From assembly GCA_037044905.1 (NCBI GenBank), contig JBAOKB010000007.1, positions 1 through 64,000 of the forward strand: a stretch of 64,000 bases of DNA, in the 5' to 3' direction. This stretch comes from Hortaea werneckii. Lineage: Eukaryota > Ascomycota > Dothideomycetes > Mycosphaerellales > Teratosphaeriaceae. The stretch's first letter is position 1. Each line of letters begins with the position of its first letter. The notes beneath the pieces were generated by a model that saw only the letters and a list, made by a program, of their open reading frames with translations, made no database searches and had not been told where the DNA came from. Position numbers and translations under genes: made by a program. Positions 39,646-50,752 of the stretch are shown here, one piece after another.

Positions 39646-40245
39646 ATGCCCAAATCAAAGAAATCCTCGACTACTCGTCGTCACGAACTCTTCAACTTTA
39701 TTGACTCTAACGGCTCGGTTTTGGACATGGTTCGCAAATGTTCCCAATGTCGACAATCCGGTCGCGTCTGCAAGGTGCACATTCGGTCTAGCAAGTGTGC
39801 TTCTTGTGTTCGTCGTAACATCTCCGAATGCGATGTTCGGGTCACCGAGAACGAGTTCTCTCGTCTTCGCCGTGAGCGGGAGCGCCTGCGTAAGGCTATG
39901 GAGTCCGCACGTACTAAGGCTGTGATGGCCTAGCAACGAGTTGTGGAAGCTTAGGCGGAGGCGAACCGGTCCTTATCGAAGGAGATGCGTCTTCGGAAAC
40001 AGCTGGATGCTCTAGAGACCAAAGAGGGTAAAGCCATTTCGGTTAAGGAACGGAACATCGAGCTCCAAGAGCAACAGGAGAATGGTCTAGAGACGTTACT
40101 GCCTAACTTCCCTCCTAAAGACCCTGGTCCCGATCTCGCCTTAAACCCCCTTACTTGGAACGCCCTAGAGGGTACTACGGACGATTTTTGGAATGGTTTC
40201 CTTAACGACGTCGGTGGTACTAGCGTAGCATCTTCGAGCAGTTGA
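39646..40245 (+). pseudogene. Antisense accessory ORF of Gypsy B (two RIP-type stops)
   Basis: A 600-nt frame, antisense to Gypsy B gag-pol and starting 75 nt from the 3' LTR. It is broken only by two TAG codons (39931-39933 and 39952-39954) that each look like CAG to TAG. Six cysteines at residues 32-62 are spaced C-x2-C-x6-C-x8-C-x2-C-x7-C, again Zn2Cys6-like. Next come strongly charged helical stretches (RLRRERERLRKAMES; KQLDALETKEGKA) and a tail with acidic and tryptophan-rich residues (TDDFWNGFLNDVGG) ending in Ser. The layout equals that of the Gypsy A accessory protein, but the sequence is far more diverged than gag or pol. It overlaps the pol end by about 26 bp. Confidence 0.75.
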
Positions 40246-43200
40246 GATTAGTAAGTGGTTCCCATGTGTTTTCGTCGCTAGGATATCCCTTCCACTTGAT
40301 GAGGTATCGCTAACTTTTCTTGTCGTAGTCTATAATCCTTTCGACTTCGTATTCGTCGTCTTCTTGTTCCTAGTAATGGAACGTAGTTTGCAGCGTGGCG
40401 TTGGGGTGTGCGGGTTCTAACAAGGATACATGGAATACTAGATGGATTTTGGCGTCTAGTGGAAGTTCGAGTCGGTAGCTAACTACGCCTTTCTGTTCGG
40501 CAATCAAAAATGGTCCGACTTTAACGTGATCTAGTTTCTTCGTTTTCCGCTTTGTTTTTAGGTTCTTCGTTAGAAGATATACCTTATCCCCCTTCTTAAG
40601 CTAAGGTGCCGTTTTTGATTCTTTAAACTGCTGCTTCTAAATTCGCTGTTGCGAGTGTCGGATTGCGTCTTGGGCAGTTCTATGCGCCTTTTGCAATTCT
40701 CCTGCCATAACTATAGCTTTGTCGGCTTTTACTAACGTTCTTGGTTCCATGAACAGGTTGGGTGTCTTTCCGTAATTAAGAAAAAATGGCGATTCTTTCG
40801 TTGTCTCTAAAGCATTATTGTTTAATGCTAGTTGTGCCATCGGTAGTAATGCAACCCAATTGTTTTGTGCAAAGTTAACATAGTGCCGTAAGTATGCCTC
40901 GAGTAACTAATTTGTCCTTTTAGTCTAACTATCTGTTTCTAGGTAGAATGCCGTCGATAGTTTATGTCTAATTCTAATCTGTCCCATAAGAGATTTCTAG
41001 AAGTTCGATGTAAATAGCTTATCTCTGTCGGTAATAAAACTCTCTAGAATTCCATAATGTCTAATAAGCCTGTCTAGTACGAGGTATGCGAGTTCTATAG
41101 CTGTCATTAATTCCTTGCACGGTATAAAATGTGCGTACTTGGTCAAGGTATCTACCATAACAAGTATTAAATCATAAATCACTCCGGTAGCTAGGTCCTT
41201 GGATGCTAGTAATTTGGTAATGAAGTCTATCGTAACTTCTCTCTATGGCGTGTCCGAGGGTTCTCGGAATTAGAGATTGCCGTACTTCGCATGTCGTGAT
41301 GCCTTGTTCTTTTAGCAACTATCGCATTGTTTAATGTAATCGGTGACCTTTTTCCGCATCTGTAGGAAAGCAAAGTTCCGTCTAATTAAGTCGATTGTCC
41401 TCGTAATTCCTAGGTGTCCTATGGTTTAGCTATTATAGTAGTCTTTAATACATTCGTGTTCCTTTTCTAGTAGAGCTTGGTATTTCCCATGTTTAATATG
41501 GAATTCTTCTTGTTCATCTCGTAGAACCCGGAGTATGTGGTTAAACTCCTATGTGTTCGTAGTAAGGCTTCCGTCTCTGTTCACTTTAAGCATTGCTTTT
41601 AAGTTTTGCTCTTTGCCTTCCATGTAGTCGCTTCGTCTGCTTAGCGTATCTGCGCGCCCATTGTCTTTTCCTAGTGTATACTAGATATCGAACTTGTATT
41701 GTCCGAGTAGCTCTAACCATCTACACTGTCGACGCGATAGATCCTTAGTAGTTGTGAAGTATTAAAGGTTCTTGTAGTCGGTGTATATCGTTAGTCCTAT
41801 AGCTCCTTCGCAGTAAACTCTCTAGTGTCGCAATGCTGCAACAATCGCTAACAGTTCTTTGTTATAAATCTTATAGTTCTGTTCCGCTAGCGTTATCTTC
41901 CTTAAGTAGTACGCTACTAGGTGTCTTTTGCTATTATGCTCCTAAGTAAGGCAAGCACCTATCGCTAAATCGGATGCGTCGGTTTCGACTTGTACTAGTT
42001 TCTTTGTATCGAACAGCATAAGTGTTAGTAATTTCGTGCATGCTTGTTTAAGTTGTTAGAATGCCTTTTCCTACTTCTCTGTCTACACAAACTTAGTGTC
42101 CTTTTTCGTAAGGCTTGTAAGTGGGATTGCGAGTTTAGAATATTCTTCGACAAACTTCCTATTATAGTTTGCGAGTCCTAGAAAGGCTTGGATTTCCGTA
42201 ACAGTCTTCGGTGTTAGCTATTCCTTAATGGATTGTACTTTCTTCGGGTCCATCTTAATTCTAGTAGTGTTAATAATGAATCCTAGGAATTCGATTTCTT
42301 TCTTGTAGAATTCACATTTCTCGGGTGCGGTCTTAAAGTCCACTGTGCTAAGTCGTTCTAGCACTACTTGTACGTCTTTAGTATGTTGTTCTCGGCTTCC
42401 TCGGGTAAAGATCAAGATGTTATTAACGTATGCTATAACGGTAATGTCTAGTAAGTCTCGTAGTACATCGTTAACGAGCTGCTAACACGTTGCTAGGGCG
42501 TTCGTAAGTCCTATTGGCATGACTCGAAATTAGTAGAGTCCGTAGCGTGTCCTAAAAGCTGTCTTCTATTCTTCTCCCTTAGCCATTCGTACTGCGTAGA
42601 ATGCGTCTCGTAGATCGATCTTTGAGTACTAGTTTGCTCTAGTAAGTCGATCTTGCATTTCTTCGATGTTAGGTAGTAGATATCGATTTTTGACTATAAC
42701 TTCGTTAAGTCGTCGATAGTCGATTACCATTCGTAGTTTTCCTCCTTTCTTTGGAACGAACATTGCTAGTAAAGCGGCTAGCGATTGGGATTTCTCTATC
42801 TATCCTTTGTCGCTCTTTTCTTTTAGCCATCGTCGTTGCTCTTCGAGCTCTTTTTCGGATAACCTATATAGTAGCCCCTATAGTAGATCTTTGCCGGGCT
42901 AAAGTTGTATTCGGTAATCCCATGGTTAATGTCTAGGCAAGGCGGCTAATCCTTCCTCTTCCTAGAAGAGCGGTTTCTATTTCTTAAACTCTTTAGGGAT
43001 CTCTAGAGGTGCGTTAGTTCTCCCTTTATCTCTTACCTTGTGACCTAGCTAGGCTAGCTTAGTGTCTGTAGAGACTATCTCCTTGCCGTTTCTATCGGAG
43101 TATGTTATCGGTTGACGTTCTAATTCATAGAACTGTCTTTCCTTATCTACTATCGTACGCTGTCGATGCGTAGGGTAGATGTCGGTAACGCAACCGCATC

Positions 43201-43621
43201 GCTTAAACTTAAGTACTCTTTTCCTCTAATCTATTAGAGGGTTGTGCTTTTCCAACCAAGGTGTCCCTATTACGACATCGTAACTAGCCATGTTAACGAT
43301 ATCTAGGCTAACAATCTCGTAGTGCTGTTAGATAGCTAGGACTAGCGGCATTGTTTCGCTGTCTACTTCGGATAGGGATGATCCATCTGCGACCATTAAC
43401 TCGTATCCGCCGTCTTTCTTTTGTCGGGTAGCGATCCCGTTTCGCTAGATAAAGCTAGTCGATATAAAGTTTCCGCTAGCTCCGGAATCGATTATAGCTT
43501 GTGTTGCGTGTCTATTAACAATGCATTTGGTACGGAATACCGGTGCTACTAATGCTGTAGGAGCTTCGATAATGTTTACTTCCTAGCGACTGCTCCTGTC
43601 GGTAGGGATCCTTCGTTTTTT
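40220..43621 (-). pseudogene. pol: Gypsy B pol, RIP-inactivated
   Basis: This aligns with Gypsy A pol throughout (protease, RT, RNase H, integrase, chromodomain) but has many stops of CAA/CAG to TAA/TAG and TGG to TAG type. The RT active site now reads YVNN (42419-42430), both catalytic Asp codons having changed to Asn. It keeps the five-A run near 42850 that is shortened in Gypsy A, so it preserves the original frame there. The -1 slip heptamer is at 43615-43621. Confidence 0.9.
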
Positions 43622-45591
43622 GAGTAGTATCCTAGTAAGTTAGCATCCTCGAGACAGACTTCCTAATTAAGGGGTCCGTGTCGTGGGCCTAGGATAACCT
43701 TTCCTTGTGTCATTAATACTTTGATTTGTCCCTTAATAGTAGCTTTAACGTGCCCTAGTATTATGTTTCTCTATATTAGTAATTGTACTAGTTGCCCTAT
43801 AGGTCTCATTTCCTATTGGCTTGCTAACTTAGTTAATTTGTGTCTTATTGCCTCCAACGATATAAGGTCTTCTTAATATGCTTCCTAGATCCGATGCAGT
43901 TTATAGAGTCGTCCTTTAACAATTCGGATTCGTTCTCTAATCTTCCTTAGAATGTGGATTCTATTAGGTATAATGTAGCTTCCATCGGGTTGGAACGTGC
44001 TTCCAATTAGTGGTCGATCTAGTACGTATGCTGCTGCATCGTAATCTACGTTAACGAGTCTGTAGGTCCAAAACATTGCTCTTAATCGGTCGAGCATGTT
44101 GTCGAATTCGATCGGGTGCAGTCGTCGTTTCCCTTGGATCTGTAGGAATACGGTTTCGAATTGGTTCGCGATGAAGAGGATTATCCTTTTAGCTAGCCCT
44201 GCCCCTAATACTTCGAAACGGTACAGTTTGAGGTCATCGGGTTCATCGTCGTCGGTGTACTCCTCCTCGGATGAGCTGTCGTCTACTACTACGACTGTTG
44301 GTGCAATCATTTGTAGTTGTTCCAGGTTTAGTCCCGTGAGTTCTGGTTCGGTATCGTTGTTTAGTAGAGATTCTTCTTCCTCTAGCAGTTCTTCTTCCTA
44401 CTCGGGGGGTGTATTTTCTTGCAGAGTTGTGTCCTCCCAATTAAATAGTAGTAGAGACCTTCCTCTCTAGGAATTTCCTACGTCTCTCTTCTGCTATAAT
44501 GGCTGCCTCTATATCATTATGTTGAATTCCATCCTAGCCTTGCGCGGCTTCTTGGGATAGTAACCACTTGCTTGCTTGTCTAATTTATGGGTTTTGCAAT
44601 AGTCGTCGTAGCAACCCGTCCAATGTATAGCCTTATGGTCTGGTTCCGTCTTTGGTTCCTTAACGAGTTTCGATACATCGTAGGCGCCTCGTCCATCGTT
44701 TGTTTCGTCGATGGGTTCCTTTACTAGCATTATGTTGAGCTACTCCTGCGGTCGCACCTTTCGTCCGCGGCAATCTCGTGCGTAATGCCCTATCTTGTAG
44801 CAGTTGTAGCACTCCGGTCCTTCTCGTTTCTTTCCTCTGTTGCTGTTCGCTTGGAACTTCCCTTTACCCTTAGCTCCGCGCATGCCTCTTCCTCTTGGCT
44901 TGCGTTAGATAATATCTAATTCCATAGCATTAGGATCGCGACGAGACCCTCTAGTCTAGCTAGTAGAGTTGTAGCCAGATCGTCCGCGATACTATCTATT
45001 GTAGCGTTTTTCTATCTTCCTCTCGTAGAGCCTATCGTCAATTTCGATAGCATCCTAAATCATTAGTTCGAGAGTGTCGTGAGATGCACCTAAGCGTATA
45101 AGTTTATCCTTGACGTCGTCCTTAAGTCTAGTGTAATACATAGTAAGTAAGGCTTGGTTATCCTAACTAGTCTTGCCTAAATACTCCCTAAACTTAGCGG
45201 TGTACTAAGAAGTAGACGTTTTTTGTTTCAAGTGTTAGATAACTCGGATAGCGACTTGTTTTTCGTTACTTAATCCATAGATGTTTCGAATAGCTTTAAC
45301 ATAGTTATCCCAGCTGTTAAAGATCCCTTTAGTGTCGATGTTCTAATGCAAGACTTCATGCAGTCTAGGTCGAATCCATTGTTAGACTTGTCCCCTAAGG
45401 TAAGAGGATACAAGTAAGGTCTTCTTAGGATCCTAAGTAATGTTTTCGAAACGAAAGTAAAGTGCTATCTAGTTAAGCTAGTCGTCGAGCTTCGATCGAT
45501 CGCTATAGTAGTAGTCCGGTTTAGCGACTTTAATATTGTTGTCGTTAGTACGTTGCTAAACGCTAGTGTCTCGGTTCTCGGATAGAGCCAT
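43576..45591 (-). pseudogene. gag: Gypsy B gag, RIP-inactivated
   Basis: Starts 39 nt inside the 5' LTR and spans 2016 nt to a TAA, the same length as Gypsy A gag. The zinc knuckle and acidic tail are still visible, but stops interrupt it. The longest open parts are 44509-44730 and 43885-44310. Confidence 0.9.
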
Positions 45592-45630
45592 TGTTGTCTA
45601 AGGTACAAAGTTCCTTAAGGGTGTTTAAAG

Positions 45631-46050
45631 TGTTGCGACCCTACGAAGTAGTGTCACGGGTTTAGAGCTCTTTGGAACAAATGTGTTAAGACAACTAGGT
45701 TGTAGGATAACTAATTGTAACAAGGCTGTTGGTTCTCTACCTAACAGTCGGATTGCAACATAAGTTAAACACACGAACTCCTAACGAGAAACGTGCCTAG
45801 TTATATACATAAGAGATTCGTGTCTTTATGCAACGTGCTCCGTTGCTTAGTCGTGCTCCGCTAATCCTAAGTACTAAGCACTACTAATCGCTGCTCTCTT
45901 GCTCCCCTTTGCTTAGTCGTAACTAAGCGCTAAGCGCTACTAAGCATTTCCCGTGACTCTTGTCACGTGACCTTTCTTGCTCTGTCCCGTGCCTTAGTTC
46001 CCTACTAAGCATACTAACATGTACTCCTCCGGTATATAGTGTTCGTAACA
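45631..46050 (-). repeat. Gypsy B 5' LTR (right)
   Basis: 420 bp. It differs from the left LTR by about eight CA/TG to TA changes. Confidence 0.94.
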
Positions 46051-47035
46051 TATATAAGGAAGAATTCGATAGAGTCGCGTAAAATTTGGTTTAACGTTAT
46101 AGGTTAATTTAATATATCGCTAGCGGTAGGCGTAGCTAGTCGCTAGCTTTGTTAAAGGATATAGTACTTTCTATAGGGGTCTAGGATAGATCTTAATAGG
46201 TCGTAATTTCTAAGTCGAATTAATCTATATCTTATATAACCAAGTTTACCTTAGTTTAAGGTGCTTTTATAGAGGAATTCCCCTCTTAGTAAACATAGTT
46301 AGATTTTTTAGGGAGTATAGACCTTTAAGTATTAATTAGATAACTGTCGTCTTTACTATTATTACTCTTACCTTGCTCCCTATCGCGCTTAAGGTACTCT
46401 AGTTGTTAATATCCTAGTATATTAATATTCTCGAGTAACGAGAACATTCCCTAAGGGATAGTAGATCCGCTAGTCTCTTATTATAACTTTATATGTACTT
46501 CTTATGCCTTACGCTAAGCCTTCTTCTCCTATTAACGATAGCGCTTACTCTCTCTTTTCTATTTCTTAACCTTTTTAAGGTTCTTATCTCTATATACTTA
46601 GCTAGAGTCCCGTTTAGCCTACTTTTGGCGTTTATTGTCGTACTTTAATATATTAGTTATATTGCGGTAGAGGTATTAATTAGAATAGAAAGGTAGATTA
46701 TAAAATAAGAAAGGTTAGCGTTCTCCTACTTAAATATTTATTAAGCTAGTAGTTAGTAGATAACTAAATTTTTTTACTCTAAATAACCCCTAGTTTAGTT
46801 AAGCGATTCGCGGTAATACAAACGGGTTAACTTAGAGTAGTAGAAGGAGAGCCTTTAATTTAAATTAAATTAAGGTGCTTTAAGGTAATCTATTACATCT
46901 AATATACGATAAGTTTTAATATATAGCTAGCTCGTATACTACTAAGGTAGCGGTTTATTCGAAGTAGCGGATAGTAGTCTCTAAAGGGTTGTTCCTTATA
47001 GAGCACATTACAAACGCCTACCTAGGTTTATAACC
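46051..47035 (-). pseudogene. Copia 5' leader and gag start, RIPped
   Basis: AT-rich Copia sequence between Gypsy B and the right Copia LTR. It should hold the leader, primer site and the start of gag. No frame or clear primer site survives. Confidence 0.6.
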
Positions 47036-47170
47036 TATTAAAGTTATAAACCGTGTTAATTGTATGTCTATCTACCGAACTAAAAAACTATATACAAATA
47101 CTTACTAGCGCTCCGATAACGGGTGGATCTGTAGTGGATCACCGAGGTAGTGGATCACCACTTTACAACA
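47036..47170 (-). repeat. Copia 5' LTR (right)
   Basis: 135 bp, TATTAAAG to TACAACA, followed by TSD TGCGG (47171-47175). Its outer end is less mutated than the left copy. Confidence 0.9.
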
Positions 47171-47175
47171 TGCGG

Positions 47176-47645
47176 GAAGGGAGGATTAAGAGGGCCGTAA
47201 CTGCACAGGGACATGCAGTAGCGTTCCCGCGCGTGGCCGTGTGAAGCTCCAGCCCGGCGAACCCGGTTGAGCCGATGATCCATCGTTCCCGCCGTCCCCG
47301 CCCATCCAACCGCCGCGATCCGGCAGCCGAAAGGGCGGCGCCGCCAGACTGAAGGGGAAAGTCAGACAGTCTACTATGTATGTAGGAGCCCTGATCATGG
47401 CGGAGACGAAGATGAGGCCGCACACCCGGGCAGCAGACCGGCGGCATTTCTTCCAACACTCATGACCAAAATGTTTTCGCTAACGCGAGGATCGGCATTG
47501 TCTGGCCGCGGCGAATGGGTGCACAACGTAGCAAGAAGAGTGTTTCTATCCAGGCCCATCTCATATAGACCCATTCCACTAGGCGGCTTCACCTCTCCCC
47601 GCCGCACACCGTATCCGCGCTCATGTGTCTCCTGGCTTAAACGCC
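47176..47645. other. Upstream region of the PH-domain gene, right flank of the transposon island
   Basis: Normal-GC sequence resumes abruptly after the Copia TSD. Overlapping open frames show no recognisable features. Confidence 0.4.
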
Positions 47646-48623
47646 ATGATGCTTAAGGCAACCCATGACCGGGCGTTCCACCCCACCCGCACATCGGACA
47701 CCACCCTTCCCTCGTCTCCCCCACCGCCGTATCTCCCCGACGCGGACACATCGACACTCCCAAAATACTCAAACGAGCTCAGTGGCGCTGCCCATTTCCT
47801 GCTGAAGCCCGAGCTCGCAGATCCAAAGTCGCCTTGGCCGCACCGTCGCTGGTGCAAGGTTGCTCTCTGTCTGCAGGGCACTCAAGTGTCCATCCGCCAG
47901 GCCTCCGGCTTCCTGCTCTGCCAACGGCCGCTGAGCCTCCAGGGGGCCGACGCCGGGCTGGCGCCGGATTACAGCAAAAGACCGTACGTCTTCCGCCTCC
48001 GCGCCGAGGGTTTCCAGTTCCTGCTCGCTGCCGCGGACGGCCTCAGTGCTCTGAATTGGGTCGACAAGCTGAACGCTGCCGCGCTGGTGAGCTTGGATCT
48101 GGACGAGAGGGAAGAGCCTCGTGACAACGGCATGGTCCCTGTGAGGATGCAGAGACCCTCACAAGGCCCTGCACCCGGTCCAGGGCTGATGTCAAAATGG
48201 AGGCACCGGGTCTCGGATGATGACGAAGGATGGTTGCGAACTGCCGAATACTGTCCAGGCTGCTCGTTACCTTCCGCGGACGGCATATGTGCAACCTTCC
48301 TGCCCTACATGCGTTCGAGGCACCAAGCGCAACCGTGCCAGTCCAGCGGCTGCATCTGTTCGACGTGCTACTGCGCGCCGCACCGGCGCCCGCCATACAT
48401 AACAGCCCTCGTCCTGCTACCTGAGCTACCCGCCCAAGATATCGCAACACAGAAGCCTGGAGCATGTGAACTTACGCTGCCCAGCAGCCCTCGCAGCAGT
48501 GATGGAACCGATTCCGCATGTCCCCGCCAGCGCGCCAGAACGCTGACGTTCAACGCACGTTGGTCAGGCAAGAAGTATGTTCGAGACCGCCAGTGGATTG
48601 CGATTGGGCGAGATGGGAATTGA
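47646..48623 (+). CDS. PH-domain protein
   Basis: An intronless 325-residue frame from ATG 47646. After a proline-rich N-terminus (PPPPYLPDADTSTLPKYSNE) there is a pleckstrin-homology-like domain (about residues 45-150). Its strand pattern includes RRWCKVALCLQGTQVSI, KRPYVFRLRAEGFQFLLAAA and the closing Trp helix LSALNWVDKLNAAA. This layout is common in a fungal group of PH proteins of unknown role. Cys-rich patches lie near residues 205-250 (CPGCS; CICSTCYC). An in-frame GTG upstream is not used in eukaryotes. It is the first gene right of the transposon island and converges on the Zn2Cys6 gene. PH call moderate to good; ligand unknown. Confidence 0.8.
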   Translation: MMLKATHDRAFHPTRTSDTTLPSSPPPPYLPDADTSTLPKYSNELSGAAHFLLKPELADPKSPWPHRRWCKVALCLQGTQVSIRQASGFLLCQRPLSLQGADAGLAPDYSKRPYVFRLRAEGFQFLLAAADGLSALNWVDKLNAAALVSLDLDEREEPRDNGMVPVRMQRPSQGPAPGPGLMSKWRHRVSDDDEGWLRTAEYCPGCSLPSADGICATFLPYMRSRHQAQPCQSSGCICSTCYCAPHRRPPYITALVLLPELPAQDIATQKPGACELTLPSSPRSSDGTDSACPRQRARTLTFNARWSGKKYVRDRQWIAIGRDGN

Positions 48624-48917
48624 GAAGCCCAGCAATTTTGCGCTTCATTTGAGAGGGTTCCCGATGAGGTGATGACCCTACTCGAGGATCCCCGTCGAGG
48701 GTCGAAGGGCGTTTCCCCATGCGGTGTTTATTTTTCCCTTGGTGAGATTGCAGGTCGTTTTCTCGCTCCCTGCACCGTTTTGTAAATTAATGACGTGTAC
48801 GAGACTACGAGATTTACAAGAGTGGATTCGATCGTCCACGGTATTCCCTTTTGTGTCGGCTTTTTCCCCCCATTCTTCTTTTAGTTCGGGTTTTTTTTTC
48901 GGCGCTCGGTCTGGGTG

Positions 48918-50006
48918 TCATTGCCAGTCCATACCCGAGGGGTACCAATTCTGCAAGCTTTCGTCCCAATCGATCAGGTCCAGAAAGGACTCCGGTAGAA
49001 GTTCCTGGGTAGTTGCGTTGGCCGGCTGCGTCTCAGAGCCCTCGAGAGCGGCCAGCGATTGGTCGAAACCCGGGAGCGCACCATTAGATGGGGTGGCGGT
49101 GGCGTGCGGTGGGGCTGCTGCTTGGGTAGGCATTGAGGAGGGCTGCTCCCTACGTAGCTGCGACATCTGCAACAGCGTTTCAAACGCTTGAGTAGCCGGG
49201 CTTCGCGCTTGTAAAGGTCCTGATTCGGTGGTAGTGTCATGGCCAGTGCCATTGCCATTTCCGAGGCCCATGTGCTGCCCGCTGAAAGCAGCAGCCATTT
49301 GCTGGTAGTTTGGGCCGGGGGCGATTGCAAATGGGAAATTCATTTGGTCTTGGGCAATTGGGGCGTCCTGTTGGTGGCGATCGTCCCTGTTGCCGACCCG
49401 TCGTTTCTTCGATCCAGCACCCTGAAGGGCGGCTGCTGGTAGATCGTGGCTGTTTGAAGACCCCTCGCCTGCAGGTGAGCTATCTGCGTCAAGGCCTGAA
49501 TACTCTTCGGGGGCATACTTGCTTAGTATGTCGTTGATGTTGATAGCTGATGTCGCAGTGGAAGCGTCGGCAGAGACGTGAGGCTCAGACTGGTCGGCAG
49601 CGTGCCTCTCACTGGCTTCGCCCTCGGGGCCCGTGTTCTCTAAGGCCTCGATGCGGCCTGCCATACGGCGTACGGCGCGCTCCAGGCGTTGGTTTTCGCG
49701 TCTCAACAGGATCGCTTGTTCGGGGTTCAGAGGAGGACCTGGGGGGACATCTTTCCCTGAGCGGGAGTACACACAGATCAGGTCCCGGGTCCGGCAGCGA
49801 CTGCACGGCTGCGAACCATTGCACTAACGAGGGCCGTCAGTTGCAAGTCGTAGGCGAATACCTACGACTAGGTGAAGGGGTGAGTAAGGTACCTTGGCTT
49901 TGCGCAAACGGCATGAGTTGCATGCGTTCTGCGTGCGTGTAGGGCCGCGGCTGTCTGCGTCTGAAGCATGCGTAGCCGCACGCGCGCTCGGGACGATGAC
50001 GAACAT
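48918..50006 (-). CDS. Zn2Cys6 transcription factor
   Basis: Two exons (50006-49893, 49823-48918) encode 339 residues. The 69-bp intron splits the DNA-binding domain exactly after RLRKAK. Joined, the cluster reads ACNSCRLRKAK then CNGSQPCSRCRTRDLIC, a canonical C-x2-C-x6-C-x5-C-x2-C-x6-C binuclear zinc domain (residues 29-54). A short coiled-coil linker follows (QAILLRRENQRLERAVRRMA), then an Ala/Ser/Gln-rich region and an acidic, aromatic tail (FLDLIDWDESLQNWY) that may be an activation domain. No fungal-specific transcription factor middle domain is seen, so this is a short-type regulator. The target is unknown. The start (MFVIVPSARA) is the nearest ATG; the frame extends further upstream. 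Confidence 0.87.
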
Positions 50007-50752
50007 TTCGTGAGGCGGTTGGAGAACAATCTGTCCTCCTGTTTCCCAGCGAGGCTTGATCGTAGAAGTCCAGCTCTCGTGTGTGTGTGGGTGTGTGTGT
50101 GGGTGGGTGCCTACATGTGGCAATGGTGTCCCCAGGCTGCGTTGGAACCAGTGGATTTCCCCACATCGACGTTGATGGCGTTCACCAAGAAACCGCCACT
50201 GTGACTCGTATATCAATATCGGTGCAAGGATTAAACCAAGCCCATCGTACATCTGAAAGCGTCTGTTCTATGATCGAAACAGCCTGCGAAATGTACGCAA
50301 CTCTCAACTACTATCCAGCCTATGCTGCTCAGCCCTTTCCTCATCATTATGGCTTCCAGTACACCTGACGGGCTTTAGCGCCTGTGTCTTGTCTGACGAA
50401 CGGTCAACGAGTACAGACGTATTGCGATAGATGTCTCGAGAGGTCCTTTGTCAGCCTGGCGATCATATCCTAGGTGCTCCATCGGAAGCGCCCGGGAATG
50501 CGCGATGCGTCGCACCACGGAGTCGACCTCTGCAACCGCCCACGATTTTGTGACGTCCTAGATTGGCCAATTCACGCCGTTCGCGACGGTGCAGGATGGG
50601 CTCGCTCCTGCCCCACTGCCACCTTTGCCGTGTTCGTTGGCTTTGGGACGACGCTCTGAAGTGCTCACGCTCTGGTGAACAACTCTGAAGGGGCGCAGAC
50701 GTCTTCGACTTGGCTACCACGGCTGATAGCGTGCACTAGTACATACTGCAGA
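50007..50752. promoter_or_regulatory. Divergent promoter region
   Basis: This holds the 5' regions of the Zn2Cys6 gene and the unknown 481-aa gene, including a short GTGTGTGG microsatellite near 50080-50105. Confidence 0.4.

Larger units (their letters stand above)
39151..46050 (-). mobile_element. Gypsy B: RIPped Ty3/Gypsy chromovirus related to Gypsy A
   Basis: A 6900-bp element in minus orientation, with 420-bp LTRs (39151-39570, 45631-46050) and target duplication TATAT (39146-39150, 46051-46055). gag, pol and an antisense accessory ORF align in order with Gypsy A. In a 140-bp integrase stretch (40921-41060) I count 12 differences from Gypsy A, of which 11 are CpA to TpA or TpG to TpA with B as the mutated copy. 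The eight LTR-LTR differences I found are all of this type. The element is lightly RIPped and dead. Confidence 0.95.
27810..47170 (-). mobile_element. RIP-degraded Ty1/Copia LTR retrotransposon, interrupted by two Gypsy insertions
   Basis: Matching 135-bp direct repeats at 27810-27944 and 47036-47170 start TG (TA in the RIPped right copy) and end CA. They are flanked by a perfect 5-bp target duplication TGCGG (27805-27809 and 47171-47175). With the two nested Gypsy elements removed, about 5.7 kb remains, a normal Copia length. The internal parts are AT-rich, dominated by TpA and full of stops. On the minus strand they still spell Copia pol in order: integrase (D-S-S-S-E-F then TAPY, near 37150-37270), RT with AYVDDLL (YVDD at 35789-35800), RNase H, and an IFTKSLPLDTFKRYLRL-like end at about 28090-28180. 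The element therefore runs right to left. Confidence 0.92.
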
